Of a stretch of DNA of 64,000 bases, positions 8,271-16,266 are shown one piece after another (the first letter of the stretch is position 1; every line of letters begins with the position of its first letter). Position numbers and translations under genes: made by a program. The DNA comes from Actinomyces wuliandei (GTDB lineage Bacteria > Actinomycetota > Actinomycetes > Actinomycetales > Actinomycetaceae): positions 1,426,001-1,490,000 of the forward strand of contig NZ_CP025227.1 of the NCBI RefSeq assembly GCF_004010955.1, given 5' to 3'. The notes beneath the pieces were generated by a model. It searched no databases and was not told the origin of the DNA. It was given only the letters and a program-made list of their open reading frames with translations.

Positions 8271-9584
8271 GTGATCTGGTTCCATCTCCTCATCGTCCTC
8301 CTGTTCATTGTTGTCGGTGCCCGGCTGGGAGGCATCGGTATCGGCCTGGCCGGGGCTGCTGGCATCGTGGTCCTGGCAGCCACCGGGGTGAGTGTCGATG
8401 CCGACGCTGCTCCCTGGGAGGTCATCGGCATCATCATGTCTGTGATCTGTACCGTTGCCGCGCTCCAGGTGGCCGGCTCCATGGACCACCTCATCCACCT
8501 CACCGAGGTGATGCTGCGCCGCCACCCCAGGCAGATCGTCTACCTGGCGCCGTTTGTCACCTTCGTCATGTCGATGATGTGCGGGACCGGGCACACCGCC
8601 TACTCGGTCATCCCCGTCATCGTCGACGTCGCCAAGGAGCACGACATCCGGCCGTCCAGACCTCTGTCCATCGCCGTGGTCGCCTCGCAGGTGGGGGTAG
8701 CCGCCTCTCCTATCTCGGCCGCCATGGTGGCACTGGTCGTCGCCCTGGAGCCCGTGCATGTCAGCTACTTGCAGTGCCTGGCCATCGTCGTGCCCACCAC
8801 CTTTATTGGGTGCGCGGTGGGTGCCGTGGCTGCCTCCCGGCAAGGGTCGGAGCTGGCGGACGACCCCGTCTACCGGCGGCGCAAGGCTGACGGACTCGTC
8901 AAGCCCAGCGCCGCCATCTCTGCCTCCTACACCCCGCAGCGCAGCGCAGTCCCCGGCCTGGTGATCTTCCTGGCGGCTCTGGTCCTTGTCGTCGTCTACG
9001 CGACGGTGAGCTCACCGGAGCTGGGCATCATCTCTGACCCGCCCATTGCGTCCACCGCCGCCATCATGACGATCATGCTGGCCACTGCCGCTGTCATCTG
9101 CATGGTTGCCAGGAGGCCCACGAACTCGATCGCCAGCCAGGACACCTTTCGCGCGGGCATGACCGCTGCGGTGTGCATCCTGGGTCTGGCCTGGCTCGGT
9201 AACACCTTTGTCAACCACTACGAGGAGACCATCTCTGACGCGCTGTCCATGCCCATGCAGGCCATGCCCTGGCTGGCCGCCGTGTTCTTCTACTTCGCGG
9301 CCCCCCTCATGTTCTCCCACGCGGCGACCACACGTGCCTTCATGCCGCTCATGGTCGGTCTCGGACTGTCCCCTGTCGCACTGGTCGCCAGCTACCCTGC
9401 CGTGGCGAACTACTACCTGCTGCCGAACTACCCGACGACAGTGGCGGCCATGGAGATGGACGACACCGGCTCCACCCGGGTGGGCTCCAACGTACTTGCC
9501 CACCCCTTTGTCCTTCCTGGAACGGTGTCGATCGTCGTGTGCATCACGCTGAGCTTCCTGATCGCTCCTCTCGTCCTTGGGTGA
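8271..9584 (+). CDS. Anaerobic C4-dicarboxylate carrier, Dcu family
   Basis: This 437-residue, strongly hydrophobic protein has about ten to twelve membrane segments. It matches the DcuA/DcuB family in its start (IVLLFIVVGARLGGIGIGLAG), in MSMMCGTGHTAYSVIPVI near 97-115 and VASQVGVAASPISAAM near 140-155, and in the PNYPTTVAAMEMD segment near 395. Dcu proteins exchange or import fumarate, aspartate, malate and succinate under anaerobic conditions. In an Actinomyces-like fermenter this would serve fumarate uptake or succinate export. DcuA versus DcuB cannot be decided from sequence. GTG 8271 follows AAGGAG at a good distance. Confidence 0.9.
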   Translation: MIWFHLLIVLLFIVVGARLGGIGIGLAGAAGIVVLAATGVSVDADAAPWEVIGIIMSVICTVAALQVAGSMDHLIHLTEVMLRRHPRQIVYLAPFVTFVMSMMCGTGHTAYSVIPVIVDVAKEHDIRPSRPLSIAVVASQVGVAASPISAAMVALVVALEPVHVSYLQCLAIVVPTTFIGCAVGAVAASRQGSELADDPVYRRRKADGLVKPSAAISASYTPQRSAVPGLVIFLAALVLVVVYATVSSPELGIISDPPIASTAAIMTIMLATAAVICMVARRPTNSIASQDTFRAGMTAAVCILGLAWLGNTFVNHYEETISDALSMPMQAMPWLAAVFFYFAAPLMFSHAATTRAFMPLMVGLGLSPVALVASYPAVANYYLLPNYPTTVAAMEMDDTGSTRVGSNVLAHPFVLPGTVSIVVCITLSFLIAPLVLG

Positions 9585-9645
9585 GGGGATCCTTGTCTGA
9601 GGGGTTCCTTGTCGTCGGCGCAGTCGTCGGCGCAGTCGTCGGCGT
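9582..9645 (+). repeat. Two short tandem repeats just after the carrier gene
   Basis: A 16-bp unit occurs twice (9582-9597 and 9598-9613) with one mismatch, and its first copy begins at the TGA of the carrier gene. It runs into a 12-bp unit GTCGTCGGCGCA repeated nearly three times (9611-9645). Both look like replication-slippage products. Confidence 0.8.
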
Positions 9646-10098
9646 ACTGGGGCTAGGTCTGCCGATTTCTTGCAGGACGGCAGGGCCCGGGCGGTCCTGG
9701 AGGCGTGGAGGCCCTGGACACCGCGACCTAGCCGTTTCCTCACAGACCTACTGTTTCCTCACAGGTGACTGACGTGCCAGTCGTCGTGTGGGGAGAACGG
9801 TACACCTGCCTTACAGGGGGTGGGGCTTTCCGTGGCCCGGGGCAAGGGCCGACGGTGACGCTGCAGGCCCCGCCAGGGCCTGCCCTTGTCAAGGCGTGGG
9901 CAGTCGGGGCGTGGAAGCCCGGCGGGCTCTCGTGACAAGTCTTCTTCCGGATGTCCCCTTGCGCCGGGACGCTCCTGCGTGCAGGATACGGCGCATGCCG
10001 CACCTGCGGTGCACGGCGGCCAGGGCGGCGCCGGGTCGTGTGCCGACCCGTCCTGACCACCCAGGGTGCTGACCAGCAGGCATCTGAAGGAGACTGCT
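9646..10098. other. Gene-free stretch upstream of the glutamate-cysteine ligase gene
   Basis: About 450 bases with no recognised gene. It contains a direct repeat TTTCCTCACAG near 9734-9764. AAGGAGA around 10087 is the ribosome binding site for the ligase gene. Confidence 0.6.
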
Positions 10099-11475
10099 AT
10101 GGCCCGTGACACTGACAACTCTCTGCCTGTTGAGAGTCGTGACGACCTTGTCGCCTGGATAGCAGAGGGCTGCAAGTCCGCTGACAGCGTCCGGATAGGC
10201 ACCGAGCACGAGAAGATCCCTTTTTACCTGCGTGACTACGCTCCGGTCTCCTATGAGGGCGACCACCACCGCCCGGGCGTGCGCCACTTGCTTGAGGGGC
10301 TCCAGCAGGACACGGGCTGGGACCCCATTACGGACGGTCCGCATCTGATCGGCCTGGCTGACGGCAGCGGGGCGGGAGCGGTCTCCCTGGAGCCCGGGGG
10401 ACAGCTGGAGCTGTCAGGAGCCCCCCTGTCCAGCCTGCACGACACCGCAGCCGAGCTCAAGGACCACCTGGCGCGCACCCTGCCTCTGGCCCGTTCCCTG
10501 GGTATAGGGTTTCTCAGCCTGGGGGCAGCCCCCACGTGGACCCGCTCCCGGGTACCGCTGATGCCCAAGAGCCGCTACGCCATCATGGCCCGCCACATGC
10601 CCAGAGTCGGTTCCCGAGGCCTGGACATGATGATGCGCACTGCCTCGGTCCAGGTCAACATGGACTTCTGCGACGAGGCTGACATGGTGACCAAGCTGCG
10701 TGTGTCGCTGGCTCTTCAGCCGCTGATCACGGCCCTGTTTGCCAACTCCCCCTTTCTCGACGCGGCCCCCAGCGGCATGCTGTCCACGCGCTCCCACATC
10801 TGGACTGACACGGATCCGCAGCGCACCGGCATGCTCCCGTTCGCTTTCGAGCGGTCCATGGGCTACGAGCGCTACGTGGACTACGCCCTGGACGTTCCCA
10901 TGTACTTCGTCAAGAGAGGCGAGGTCTACCACGACGCGACCGGCGGCACCTTTCGCGACCTGCTGGAGGGGCGGCACCCCGACACCAGTGAGCGTCCTAC
11001 CCTGGGGGACTGGGAGAACCACCTGTCCACGCTCTTTCCAGAGGTGCGTCTCAAGCGGGTGCTGGAGCTGCGAGGAGCCGACACTGTCGCCTCCGACCTG
11101 CTTCCCGCCCTGCCTGCGCTCGCCACCGGTGTCCTCTACCACCGGCCCTCCCTGGAGGCAGCCTGGGACCTCGTCCGTGACTGGACTGCTGCACAGCGCC
11201 AGCAGCTGCGTGAGGACGCGCCGCGCCTGGCGCTGGAGGCAAGTGTGCACGGCCGTAGGCTAGGGGCCGTGGCCCGCGACGTACTGGCGCTGGCCGAGGA
11301 CGGGCTTCGCGCCCGGGCGCGCCTGGACAGCGTCGGCCTGGACGAGTCCGTTCTCCTCGACCCGCTCAGAGAGATCGTCGAGAGCGGGGTAGCCAGGGCG
11401 CAACATCTGCTGGTACGCTGCCGGGACTCCTGGGGTGGAAGACTGGACCCGCTTTTTACCGAGAACACCTTCTAG
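10099..11475 (+). CDS. gshA: Glutamate-cysteine ligase, plant/alphaproteobacterial type
   Basis: This 458-residue enzyme would join glutamate and cysteine with ATP to form gamma-glutamylcysteine. Its motifs are those of the plant-type (GCS2) ligases and not of E. coli GshA: RIGTEHEK 32-39, SLEPGGQLELSGAPL 96-110, MPKSRYAIMARHMP near 160, QVNMDFCDEADMVTKLRVSL near 195-210, RSHIWTDTDPQRTGMLPFAF near 240-258, and YALDVPMYFV and FPEVRLKRVLELRGAD further on. ATG 10099 is chosen over an upstream in-frame start because GAAGGAGA lies 6-12 nt before it. No glutathione synthetase (gshB) gene is in the window, so the product's fate is unknown. Related actinobacterial ligases start ergothioneine synthesis (EgtA), but no other egt gene is seen here. 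Confidence 0.88.
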   Translation: MARDTDNSLPVESRDDLVAWIAEGCKSADSVRIGTEHEKIPFYLRDYAPVSYEGDHHRPGVRHLLEGLQQDTGWDPITDGPHLIGLADGSGAGAVSLEPGGQLELSGAPLSSLHDTAAELKDHLARTLPLARSLGIGFLSLGAAPTWTRSRVPLMPKSRYAIMARHMPRVGSRGLDMMMRTASVQVNMDFCDEADMVTKLRVSLALQPLITALFANSPFLDAAPSGMLSTRSHIWTDTDPQRTGMLPFAFERSMGYERYVDYALDVPMYFVKRGEVYHDATGGTFRDLLEGRHPDTSERPTLGDWENHLSTLFPEVRLKRVLELRGADTVASDLLPALPALATGVLYHRPSLEAAWDLVRDWTAAQRQQLREDAPRLALEASVHGRRLGAVARDVLALAEDGLRARARLDSVGLDESVLLDPLREIVESGVARAQHLLVRCRDSWGGRLDPLFTENTF

Positions 11476-11797
11476 TCCACTAGTTAATACGCTTCACGTA
11501 CCACTCAGGCAAGGCGCCCGGTAACGGTTAAACTACAGCGTCTGCCTTGGGCGGGTGAGTGCCTGGGCTACGACAGATGCCAGCAGTAGCAAGGGAGACG
11601 CTGGTACGCCAGCTCATCTGACGACAGTCAGGAAGGTCACGATCTTGCGGTGTATCACATGTGAGGCAATTATGGTTGAGTAGATGAGAAGGACCCCTCA
11701 AACTATCCGTGCCCACTGCGCGTCGGCGCAGATATCCAATAGCCTTCGGGAACCGTCCGCGTGTTGCCGTAGCCCAGACAGAGAGAACGACTGACTC
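11476..11797. other. Intergenic region before the surface-protein gene
   Basis: 322 bases without a gene. It has a small palindrome CTAGTCCACTAG (11473-11484) after the ligase gene and a relatively AT-rich patch near 11655-11710 that probably holds the surface-protein promoter. No recognised RNA. Confidence 0.5.
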
Positions 11798-12697
11798 ATG
11801 ACGATTAAGCGTGCCGTAGCCGCGACCGCACTGACGGTCCTGCCGCTTGTCGTTGCCTCCTCTGCCTCCGCAGCACCCTATGGCCTCCTGGGCAGTGCTC
11901 AAGGCGGCGAGCCAGCGGCACCCTCCCACGACACGAGGGTCAGCGGTAGCACGGCTGCCCCCTGGGGCGCGGGCAGCACCGCTGCTTCCAGAGACGACGC
12001 CTCCGGTTGGAGCGGTATCCGGAACCATGCTGTCTATACCGGCGACACCACCTCAGATGACGTCACCATCGTTGCTGTGGACCAGGTGCAGGACCAGGAC
12101 GAGGCCGACCCTGGTACTGACCCGGACCCCGGCACCCAGCCGGACCCCGGCACCGGGACCGACCCCGGGACCGACCCTGGTACTGACCCGGACCCCGGCA
12201 CCCAGCCGGACCCCGGCACCGGGACCGACCCCGGGACCGACCCTGGTACTGACCCGGACCCCGGCACCCAGCCGGACCCCGGCACCGGGACCGACCCCGG
12301 GACCGACCCTGGTACTGACCCGGACCCCGGCACCCAGCCGGACCCCGGCACCGGGACCGACCCCGGGAGCGGAGCCGACGACACCCAGCCAGAAGGCAGT
12401 GTGACGCCGTCAGCACCTCCACCCCCTGGGGAGCACGGCTCCAGCGCGGATCCTTCTGCGGACCCGTCCGCATCTTCCGGGGCTACCGAGGGTTCCTCGC
12501 CCACAACTTCTCCCGGTGATGCTACAGCGTCGCCCGCTGCGGGGTCCCCCTCTGGCACGGCCGCCGCGCAGACGGGGAACGAACCCATGGATGAGGGCCT
12601 GGCCCTCACTGGTGCCAGTGTGGCAGCGGCCTTCATCTCACAGGCGCTAGTTGTCGTCGGACTCATTGTCCTGATGCGTCGTCGGCGGGACATCTGA
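11798..12697 (+). CDS. Secreted, LAXTG-anchored repeat surface protein
   Basis: This 299-residue protein has a signal peptide (about 1-25, ending ASSASA). A variable region follows, then four 22-residue Asp/Pro/Gly/Thr repeats (about 104-191; unit DPGTDPDPGTQPDPGTGTDP plus GT), a Ser/Pro/Thr-rich stalk, and a C-terminal sorting signal: LALTG at 268-272, a hydrophobic helix and RRRRDI. LAXTG is the motif of class E sortases of high-GC Gram-positives, so the protein is probably linked to peptidoglycan after cleavage within that motif. No enzymatic domain is seen, and the acidic Pro-rich repeats suggest a flexible wall-spanning spacer. No sortase gene lies in the window. Confidence 0.82.
   Translation: MTIKRAVAATALTVLPLVVASSASAAPYGLLGSAQGGEPAAPSHDTRVSGSTAAPWGAGSTAASRDDASGWSGIRNHAVYTGDTTSDDVTIVAVDQVQDQDEADPGTDPDPGTQPDPGTGTDPGTDPGTDPDPGTQPDPGTGTDPGTDPGTDPDPGTQPDPGTGTDPGTDPGTDPDPGTQPDPGTGTDPGSGADDTQPEGSVTPSAPPPPGEHGSSADPSADPSASSGATEGSSPTTSPGDATASPAAGSPSGTAAAQTGNEPMDEGLALTGASVAAAFISQALVVVGLIVLMRRRRDI
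12107..12368 (+). repeat. 66-bp tandem repeat, about four copies, in frame
   Basis: Units start at 12107, 12173, 12239 and 12305 and are essentially identical. The last is cut short near 12368. Each encodes 22 residues rich in Asp, Pro, Gly and Thr. The near identity indicates recent expansion and likely copy-number variation between strains. Confidence 0.95.
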
Positions 12698-12867
12698 CCC
12701 TGCTGCTGTTGTTACCTCGGGCTTGTCCGGGGTCTCCGGGGCCGCTCGGGCAGGTGGCTCCGTCCGCACGGTATGCCGTCTCCGTGGTCCGGTCGGTTCC
12801 CGGACCTCGGGCGATGCTGCGGCGGGTTCATCTTCCTCGCCGGACTGATCCTTGAGAGGATCGGTCC

Positions 12868-13740
12868 GTGGAACACGCGCCCCTTGAGCCCGACCTCCTT
12901 CTGTCCCTGCCCGCCAGCGTCGACCTGCGGCTTGTTGTCAGTGACATGGATGGCACTCTTGTCGACGGAGAGGGAAGGGTGCCTCCTGGGTTCGCCCGGG
13001 CTGTGTCGGACATGCGGGCTAGTGGTGTCACTTTTGCCCCTGCGTCAGGACGCCAGTTGGCCAACCTCCGTTCTGTCCTGGGGCCGGAGGTGGACGACAG
13101 TCCCGTGATCGCAGAGAACGGAGCCCTGGTGGTCCAGGGGCAGGAGGAGATCCACTCTGACACTGTCAGTGCCCAGGAGGCTGCTGCTGCCATCACCACT
13201 GTCAGGGACCTGCGCATCGACGGATATGACGTGGGGGCCGTGCTGGCGTGCAAGCACTGTGCCTATGTCGAGCGCCAGGATCCGGCTTTTCTGGAGCAGG
13301 TGATCCTCTACTACAAGGAGCTGGAGGTCGTGGACGACCTCATGTCGGTCTCCCTGGGCTCCGCCCTGAAGGTAGCTGTCTTTGACTTCGGCGACGTCGA
13401 GGACGGGAGCTCGCAGATGCTGGCAGCCGCTGTTCCCGGGGTTCAGACCGTGGTCTCAGGGCAGCACTGGGTGGACATGATGTCCTTTCAGGTCTCCAAG
13501 GGCAGGGCTCTCCATGCCCTGCAGAGGCGCCTGGGAGTGGCACCGGAGCAGACAGCGGTCTTTGGCGACTACCTCAACGACCTTGACCTCTACCAGCACG
13601 CCGCACTGGGATTTGCGATGCGTAACGCGCACCCCGGGGTCCGTGCCGTGGCCACGCACGTTGCTCCCGCTCATACCGAGGACGGCGTCCTGCGTACGAT
13701 CTACGAGCTTCTCGCCCGGATCTGCCGCGACGAGGCCTGA
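12868..13740 (+). CDS. Cof-type HAD-superfamily phosphatase (IIB)
   Basis: This 290-residue protein has the HAD catalytic motif DMDGT at 26-30 (Asp26 nucleophile), ASGRQ near 58-62, Lys210 in SKG and the acidic metal loop GDYLNDLD at 232-239. The cap between about 90 and 190 matches the IIB (Cof/YbjI) subtype. Such enzymes dephosphorylate sugar phosphates or cofactor intermediates, and specificity cannot be read from sequence. The GTG start at 12868 is the first in frame that leaves the DMDGT motif intact. It converges on the S4-protein gene, whose end is 18 bases away. Confidence 0.88.
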   Translation: MEHAPLEPDLLLSLPASVDLRLVVSDMDGTLVDGEGRVPPGFARAVSDMRASGVTFAPASGRQLANLRSVLGPEVDDSPVIAENGALVVQGQEEIHSDTVSAQEAAAAITTVRDLRIDGYDVGAVLACKHCAYVERQDPAFLEQVILYYKELEVVDDLMSVSLGSALKVAVFDFGDVEDGSSQMLAAAVPGVQTVVSGQHWVDMMSFQVSKGRALHALQRRLGVAPEQTAVFGDYLNDLDLYQHAALGFAMRNAHPGVRAVATHVAPAHTEDGVLRTIYELLARICRDEA

Positions 13741-13757
13741 TCCGGGCTGCGACCCGG

Positions 13758-14231
13758 CTATGCCTCGGAGTCGCCGTGAGCAGACGGGGTGCTCCTGTGC
13801 CGACCGCCGCCCATGAGGGCATCGAGTTGTCGGCGCTCCTTCTTGGTAGGCCGACCAGCGCCTCGGCTGCGCACTACTGCTGCCGGGGCGTCCAAGGGGG
13901 AGGGCCTGGGAGGGGAGAAGTCGGTAAAGGCCGTACGCGCCACCGGGGCGCCCACGCGCTTGACCAGGACGCGCTCGACCCGAAGATAGCGGTCAAAGCC
14001 GTTGACACGCAGACGTACCTCATCCCCGACCGTGAGGTGCTGGGAGGGCTTGGCGGTCTCACCGTTGACACGAACGTGTCCGGCCCGGCAGGCGGCGGTG
14101 GCAGCGGACCGTGACTTTACCTGTCTGACGCTCCACAGCCACACGTCAACACGGGCCGAGGCCGGGTCGCCCCCCTCTGCTTGCCGAGGGGCTCTCGTCG
14201 GACGGTACCTATCTGCTGAAGCACGAGTCAT
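13758..14231 (-). CDS. S4-domain RNA-binding protein (Hsp15/YlmH-like)
   Basis: This 157-residue basic protein has an S4 RNA-binding domain at about 27-75 (VDVWLWSVRQVKSRSAATAA, then GHVRVNGETAKPSQHLTVGD). This layout is found in Hsp15-type proteins that bind stalled 50S subunits carrying nascent-chain tRNA. The C-terminal half is Arg/Lys-rich and contains AGRPTKKERRQLDAL, common in actinobacterial members. It follows the HNH nuclease gene by 33 bases, but a -10-like TAGAAT (plus-strand 14240-14245) lies 8 nt before its ATG, so it probably has its own leaderless transcript. Confidence 0.85.
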   Translation of the reverse strand: MTRASADRYRPTRAPRQAEGGDPASARVDVWLWSVRQVKSRSAATAACRAGHVRVNGETAKPSQHLTVGDEVRLRVNGFDRYLRVERVLVKRVGAPVARTAFTDFSPPRPSPLDAPAAVVRSRGAGRPTKKERRQLDALMGGGRHRSTPSAHGDSEA

Positions 14232-14264
14232 CAGGCTCGATTCTAGTGTCCCTGCTCCCCACCG

Positions 14265-15359
14265 TCAGCGGCCTCGACGACCTCCTGTCCGTCGTCGTGC
14301 CCGTCGCCGCGACGACGTCCTGGTACGACGGGGCCTGACCCTCGTCAGGCCCCGTCGTACCAGGCCCCAGCCCAGAAGAGCCGCACCTGCGGCAGCGAGC
14401 ACCGAGTACCATGGGTGGCGCAGGATCTCGGTGCTGATGTCCTGTGCCGACCCAGCAGCCCGTTCCAGGGCAGAGGAGGCACCGTCACCACCAGCGAGGC
14501 AGTCAGACAACGTGGCCCGTAGCGCGTCCTTGTCAGCATCAGGTAGTCCCAGCCCGTACTCGGAGGAGACTGAGACGAAGCGCCGCGCGTACTCGCAGCG
14601 GTACTCGCGGCGCGGCCACCAGCCCCCGTCGGCGTCAGTGAGCCAGGAGCCAGTCTCGGAGGACCCGACCGGGCAGGTAGCGGGCCCACAGGCACCTTTT
14701 TCCTGGTTGGCCTGTCCGTCCACGGCGAGCAGGTTCAGCGGGTCATTGGCTGCCAGTACCCGGGTGTGCTGGTCCCAGGTCCAGGCCCCGTGCGCGTAAA
14801 GGTAATTGAGTGGTACCACGTGGTCGATCTGCACTGCGGCTGAGGTGTCCTGACCACGTTCAAAGGGAACCTCAGCTCCCGTGTACGGATCGTGCAGGGT
14901 CGCGGACCACACCGTGGCGTCAGGGCACACCGACGCACCCTCACCGCGCCCCTCCTCCTGGCTCTGCAAGCCTGGGGCGCGTGAGAAGTCGAGGTCAGTG
15001 AGATCCCGAGCCAGGATCTCGTTACGGGTGTCACAGCCGTCACCGTCCACGTCGCTCCATGCATCACCGAACCAGCCCGTGCGTGAGCCGCCCTCTGCCC
15101 AGGACTGTGTGGCGGGGGAGTCCGCAGGCAGGTCGTCAAGAGCTGCCAGGGCCTCGCGCGTGTCCAGCACGAGAGCCTGACGGTCGTCCCAGGGCACCTG
15201 GGCCTCAGGGTCGGCAGCAGCAGCTGCGGCCCACGGCCCCGTACCAGGGTGGCCCAGCGCGAGGGCGCACGTCGCCGTCGCGCTGGCAGCGACCAGGGCA
15301 CTGACCAGCGCGAGAGCCCTCCGGGAGGCAGTGACCCTGCCGTTCCTGTCCTTGCGCAC
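14265..15359 (-). CDS. Secreted/membrane HNH nuclease (DUF1524-like)
   Basis: This 364-residue protein has a hydrophobic signal segment (about 13-37) and a conserved stretch DGDGCDTRNEILARDL near 105-120. The HNH core IDHVVPLNYLYAHGA starts at 178, with NDPLNLLAVDGQANQEKG near 205-222. This matches the exported DUF1524/GmrSD-C type HNH nucleases common in actinobacteria. The C-terminus adds a membrane helix (about 316-334) and a very Arg-rich tail, so the enzyme may be held at the membrane with its domain outside. It starts 9 bases from the end of pgl and probably shares the zwf operon. The start GTG 15359 has no clear Shine-Dalgarno. A 21-bp perfect hairpin falls inside codons 332-347. Confidence 0.82.
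   Translation of the reverse strand: MRKDRNGRVTASRRALALVSALVAASATATCALALGHPGTGPWAAAAAADPEAQVPWDDRQALVLDTREALAALDDLPADSPATQSWAEGGSRTGWFGDAWSDVDGDGCDTRNEILARDLTDLDFSRAPGLQSQEEGRGEGASVCPDATVWSATLHDPYTGAEVPFERGQDTSAAVQIDHVVPLNYLYAHGAWTWDQHTRVLAANDPLNLLAVDGQANQEKGACGPATCPVGSSETGSWLTDADGGWWPRREYRCEYARRFVSVSSEYGLGLPDADKDALRATLSDCLAGGDGASSALERAAGSAQDISTEILRHPWYSVLAAAGAALLGWGLVRRGLTRVRPRRTRTSSRRRARRRTGGRRGR
14319..14364. other. Perfect 21-bp inverted repeat inside the HNH coding region
   Basis: Arms 14319-14339 and 14344-14364 are exactly complementary with a 4-nt loop. The arms encode the end of the membrane helix and the start of the Arg-rich tail of the HNH protein. There is no U-tract. It may be a terminator-like or mRNA-processing structure, or a small palindromic insertion. 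Confidence 0.9.
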
Positions 15360-15368
15360 TTGTGACCG

Positions 15369-16256
15369 TCAGGCTCTGGTCCCCGGCTGGACACCACCGA
15401 GTCCTGAGGCAGCCTCGACGTCGAGGTACCAGGTCGTCTGCTCCCCCCGGGCACAGGAGGCGGGAGCAGTGACAATGTCTACGGCGTCTACGGCGTCTAC
15501 GGCGTCGTCCGCAGCGCTGCCTGTGGTGCTTATGGGACCCAGGCTCCGGGTGACTGCCTCCGCCTTGCCCTGCCCGCCGACCACCACCATGACGTGACGT
15601 GCACGGTGCAGGACCTCGAAGGTCAGTGAGCACCGTTGCGGCGGAGGCTTGGGGGAGTCACGTACCGCTACCGCAGGCCGCCCTGTGGTCAGCACCGCCG
15701 GGTGGCCGGGGAACAAGGAGCACACGTGGGCGTCGGGCCCCAGCCCCAGATGAATGACGTCGAAGGGGTCACGGTCCAGCCGGTGAGCCTTCAGGTCCTG
15801 CATCAGCACGTCCGTGGAGGACTCCAGGCTGCTGACGACCTCGGGACCTGCCAGACGGTGGACCTGGCTGTCCAGGACGCCGACACGGACTAGCGGTGCT
15901 GCCAGCAGGTCGTTGCGCTCGGGATCGGCGGCGGGGACAAAGCGCTCGTCACCGAACCACAGGTGCACCGCCTCACGTACCTGGATCGGCTCCCCGGCCA
16001 GCTCCTGGGCCAGGTGGTCAGCCAGGGCCATGCCTCCTGAACCTCCGGTGAGTGCCAGGTGGGCTGTTCCTCGCGCAGCGACCGCCTCCGCCAGGGCACG
16101 GACGGTGTCGGCTGCTGCGGCCGCAGCAGCCTGGGAGAGGGAGTCGCTGACCTGGAGGGTCGGCCGCGCCAGCCTACGTGTCGCGGCCTCAAGGGTGCTA
16201 CGTGCAGCCTCCTGCGTCGCAGCGGCTGCGCTGTCGCCTTGTACCACTGGTACCAC
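15369..16256 (-). CDS. pgl: 6-phosphogluconolactonase
   Basis: This enzyme hydrolyses 6-phosphogluconolactone, the product of Zwf, to 6-phosphogluconate for Gnd. The DevB/Pgl motifs are present: LALTGGSGGMALADHL, then VHLWFGDERFVPAADPERN, and HLGLGPDAHVCSLFPGHPA. The start is GTG 16256 (295 residues), because AGGAGG (plus-strand 16263-16268) lies 6 nt upstream. A longer frame to 16361 would run far into opcA. The Shine-Dalgarno overlaps the opcA stop, so the two are translationally linked. A short 9-bp tandem repeat gives AVDAVDAVD near the C-terminus (plus-strand about 15478-15506), which is unusual but in frame. Confidence 0.93.
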   Translation of the reverse strand: MVPVVQGDSAAAATQEAARSTLEAATRRLARPTLQVSDSLSQAAAAAAADTVRALAEAVAARGTAHLALTGGSGGMALADHLAQELAGEPIQVREAVHLWFGDERFVPAADPERNDLLAAPLVRVGVLDSQVHRLAGPEVVSSLESSTDVLMQDLKAHRLDRDPFDVIHLGLGPDAHVCSLFPGHPAVLTTGRPAVAVRDSPKPPPQRCSLTFEVLHRARHVMVVVGGQGKAEAVTRSLGPISTTGSAADDAVDAVDAVDIVTAPASCARGEQTTWYLDVEAASGLGGVQPGTRA

Positions 16257-16266
16257 TGTTGTCCTC

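Noticed and set aside
12107..12368. Tandem repeats as a possible CRISPR array
   Set aside because: The units are contiguous 66-bp in-frame coding repeats with no spacers, and no cas genes are present.
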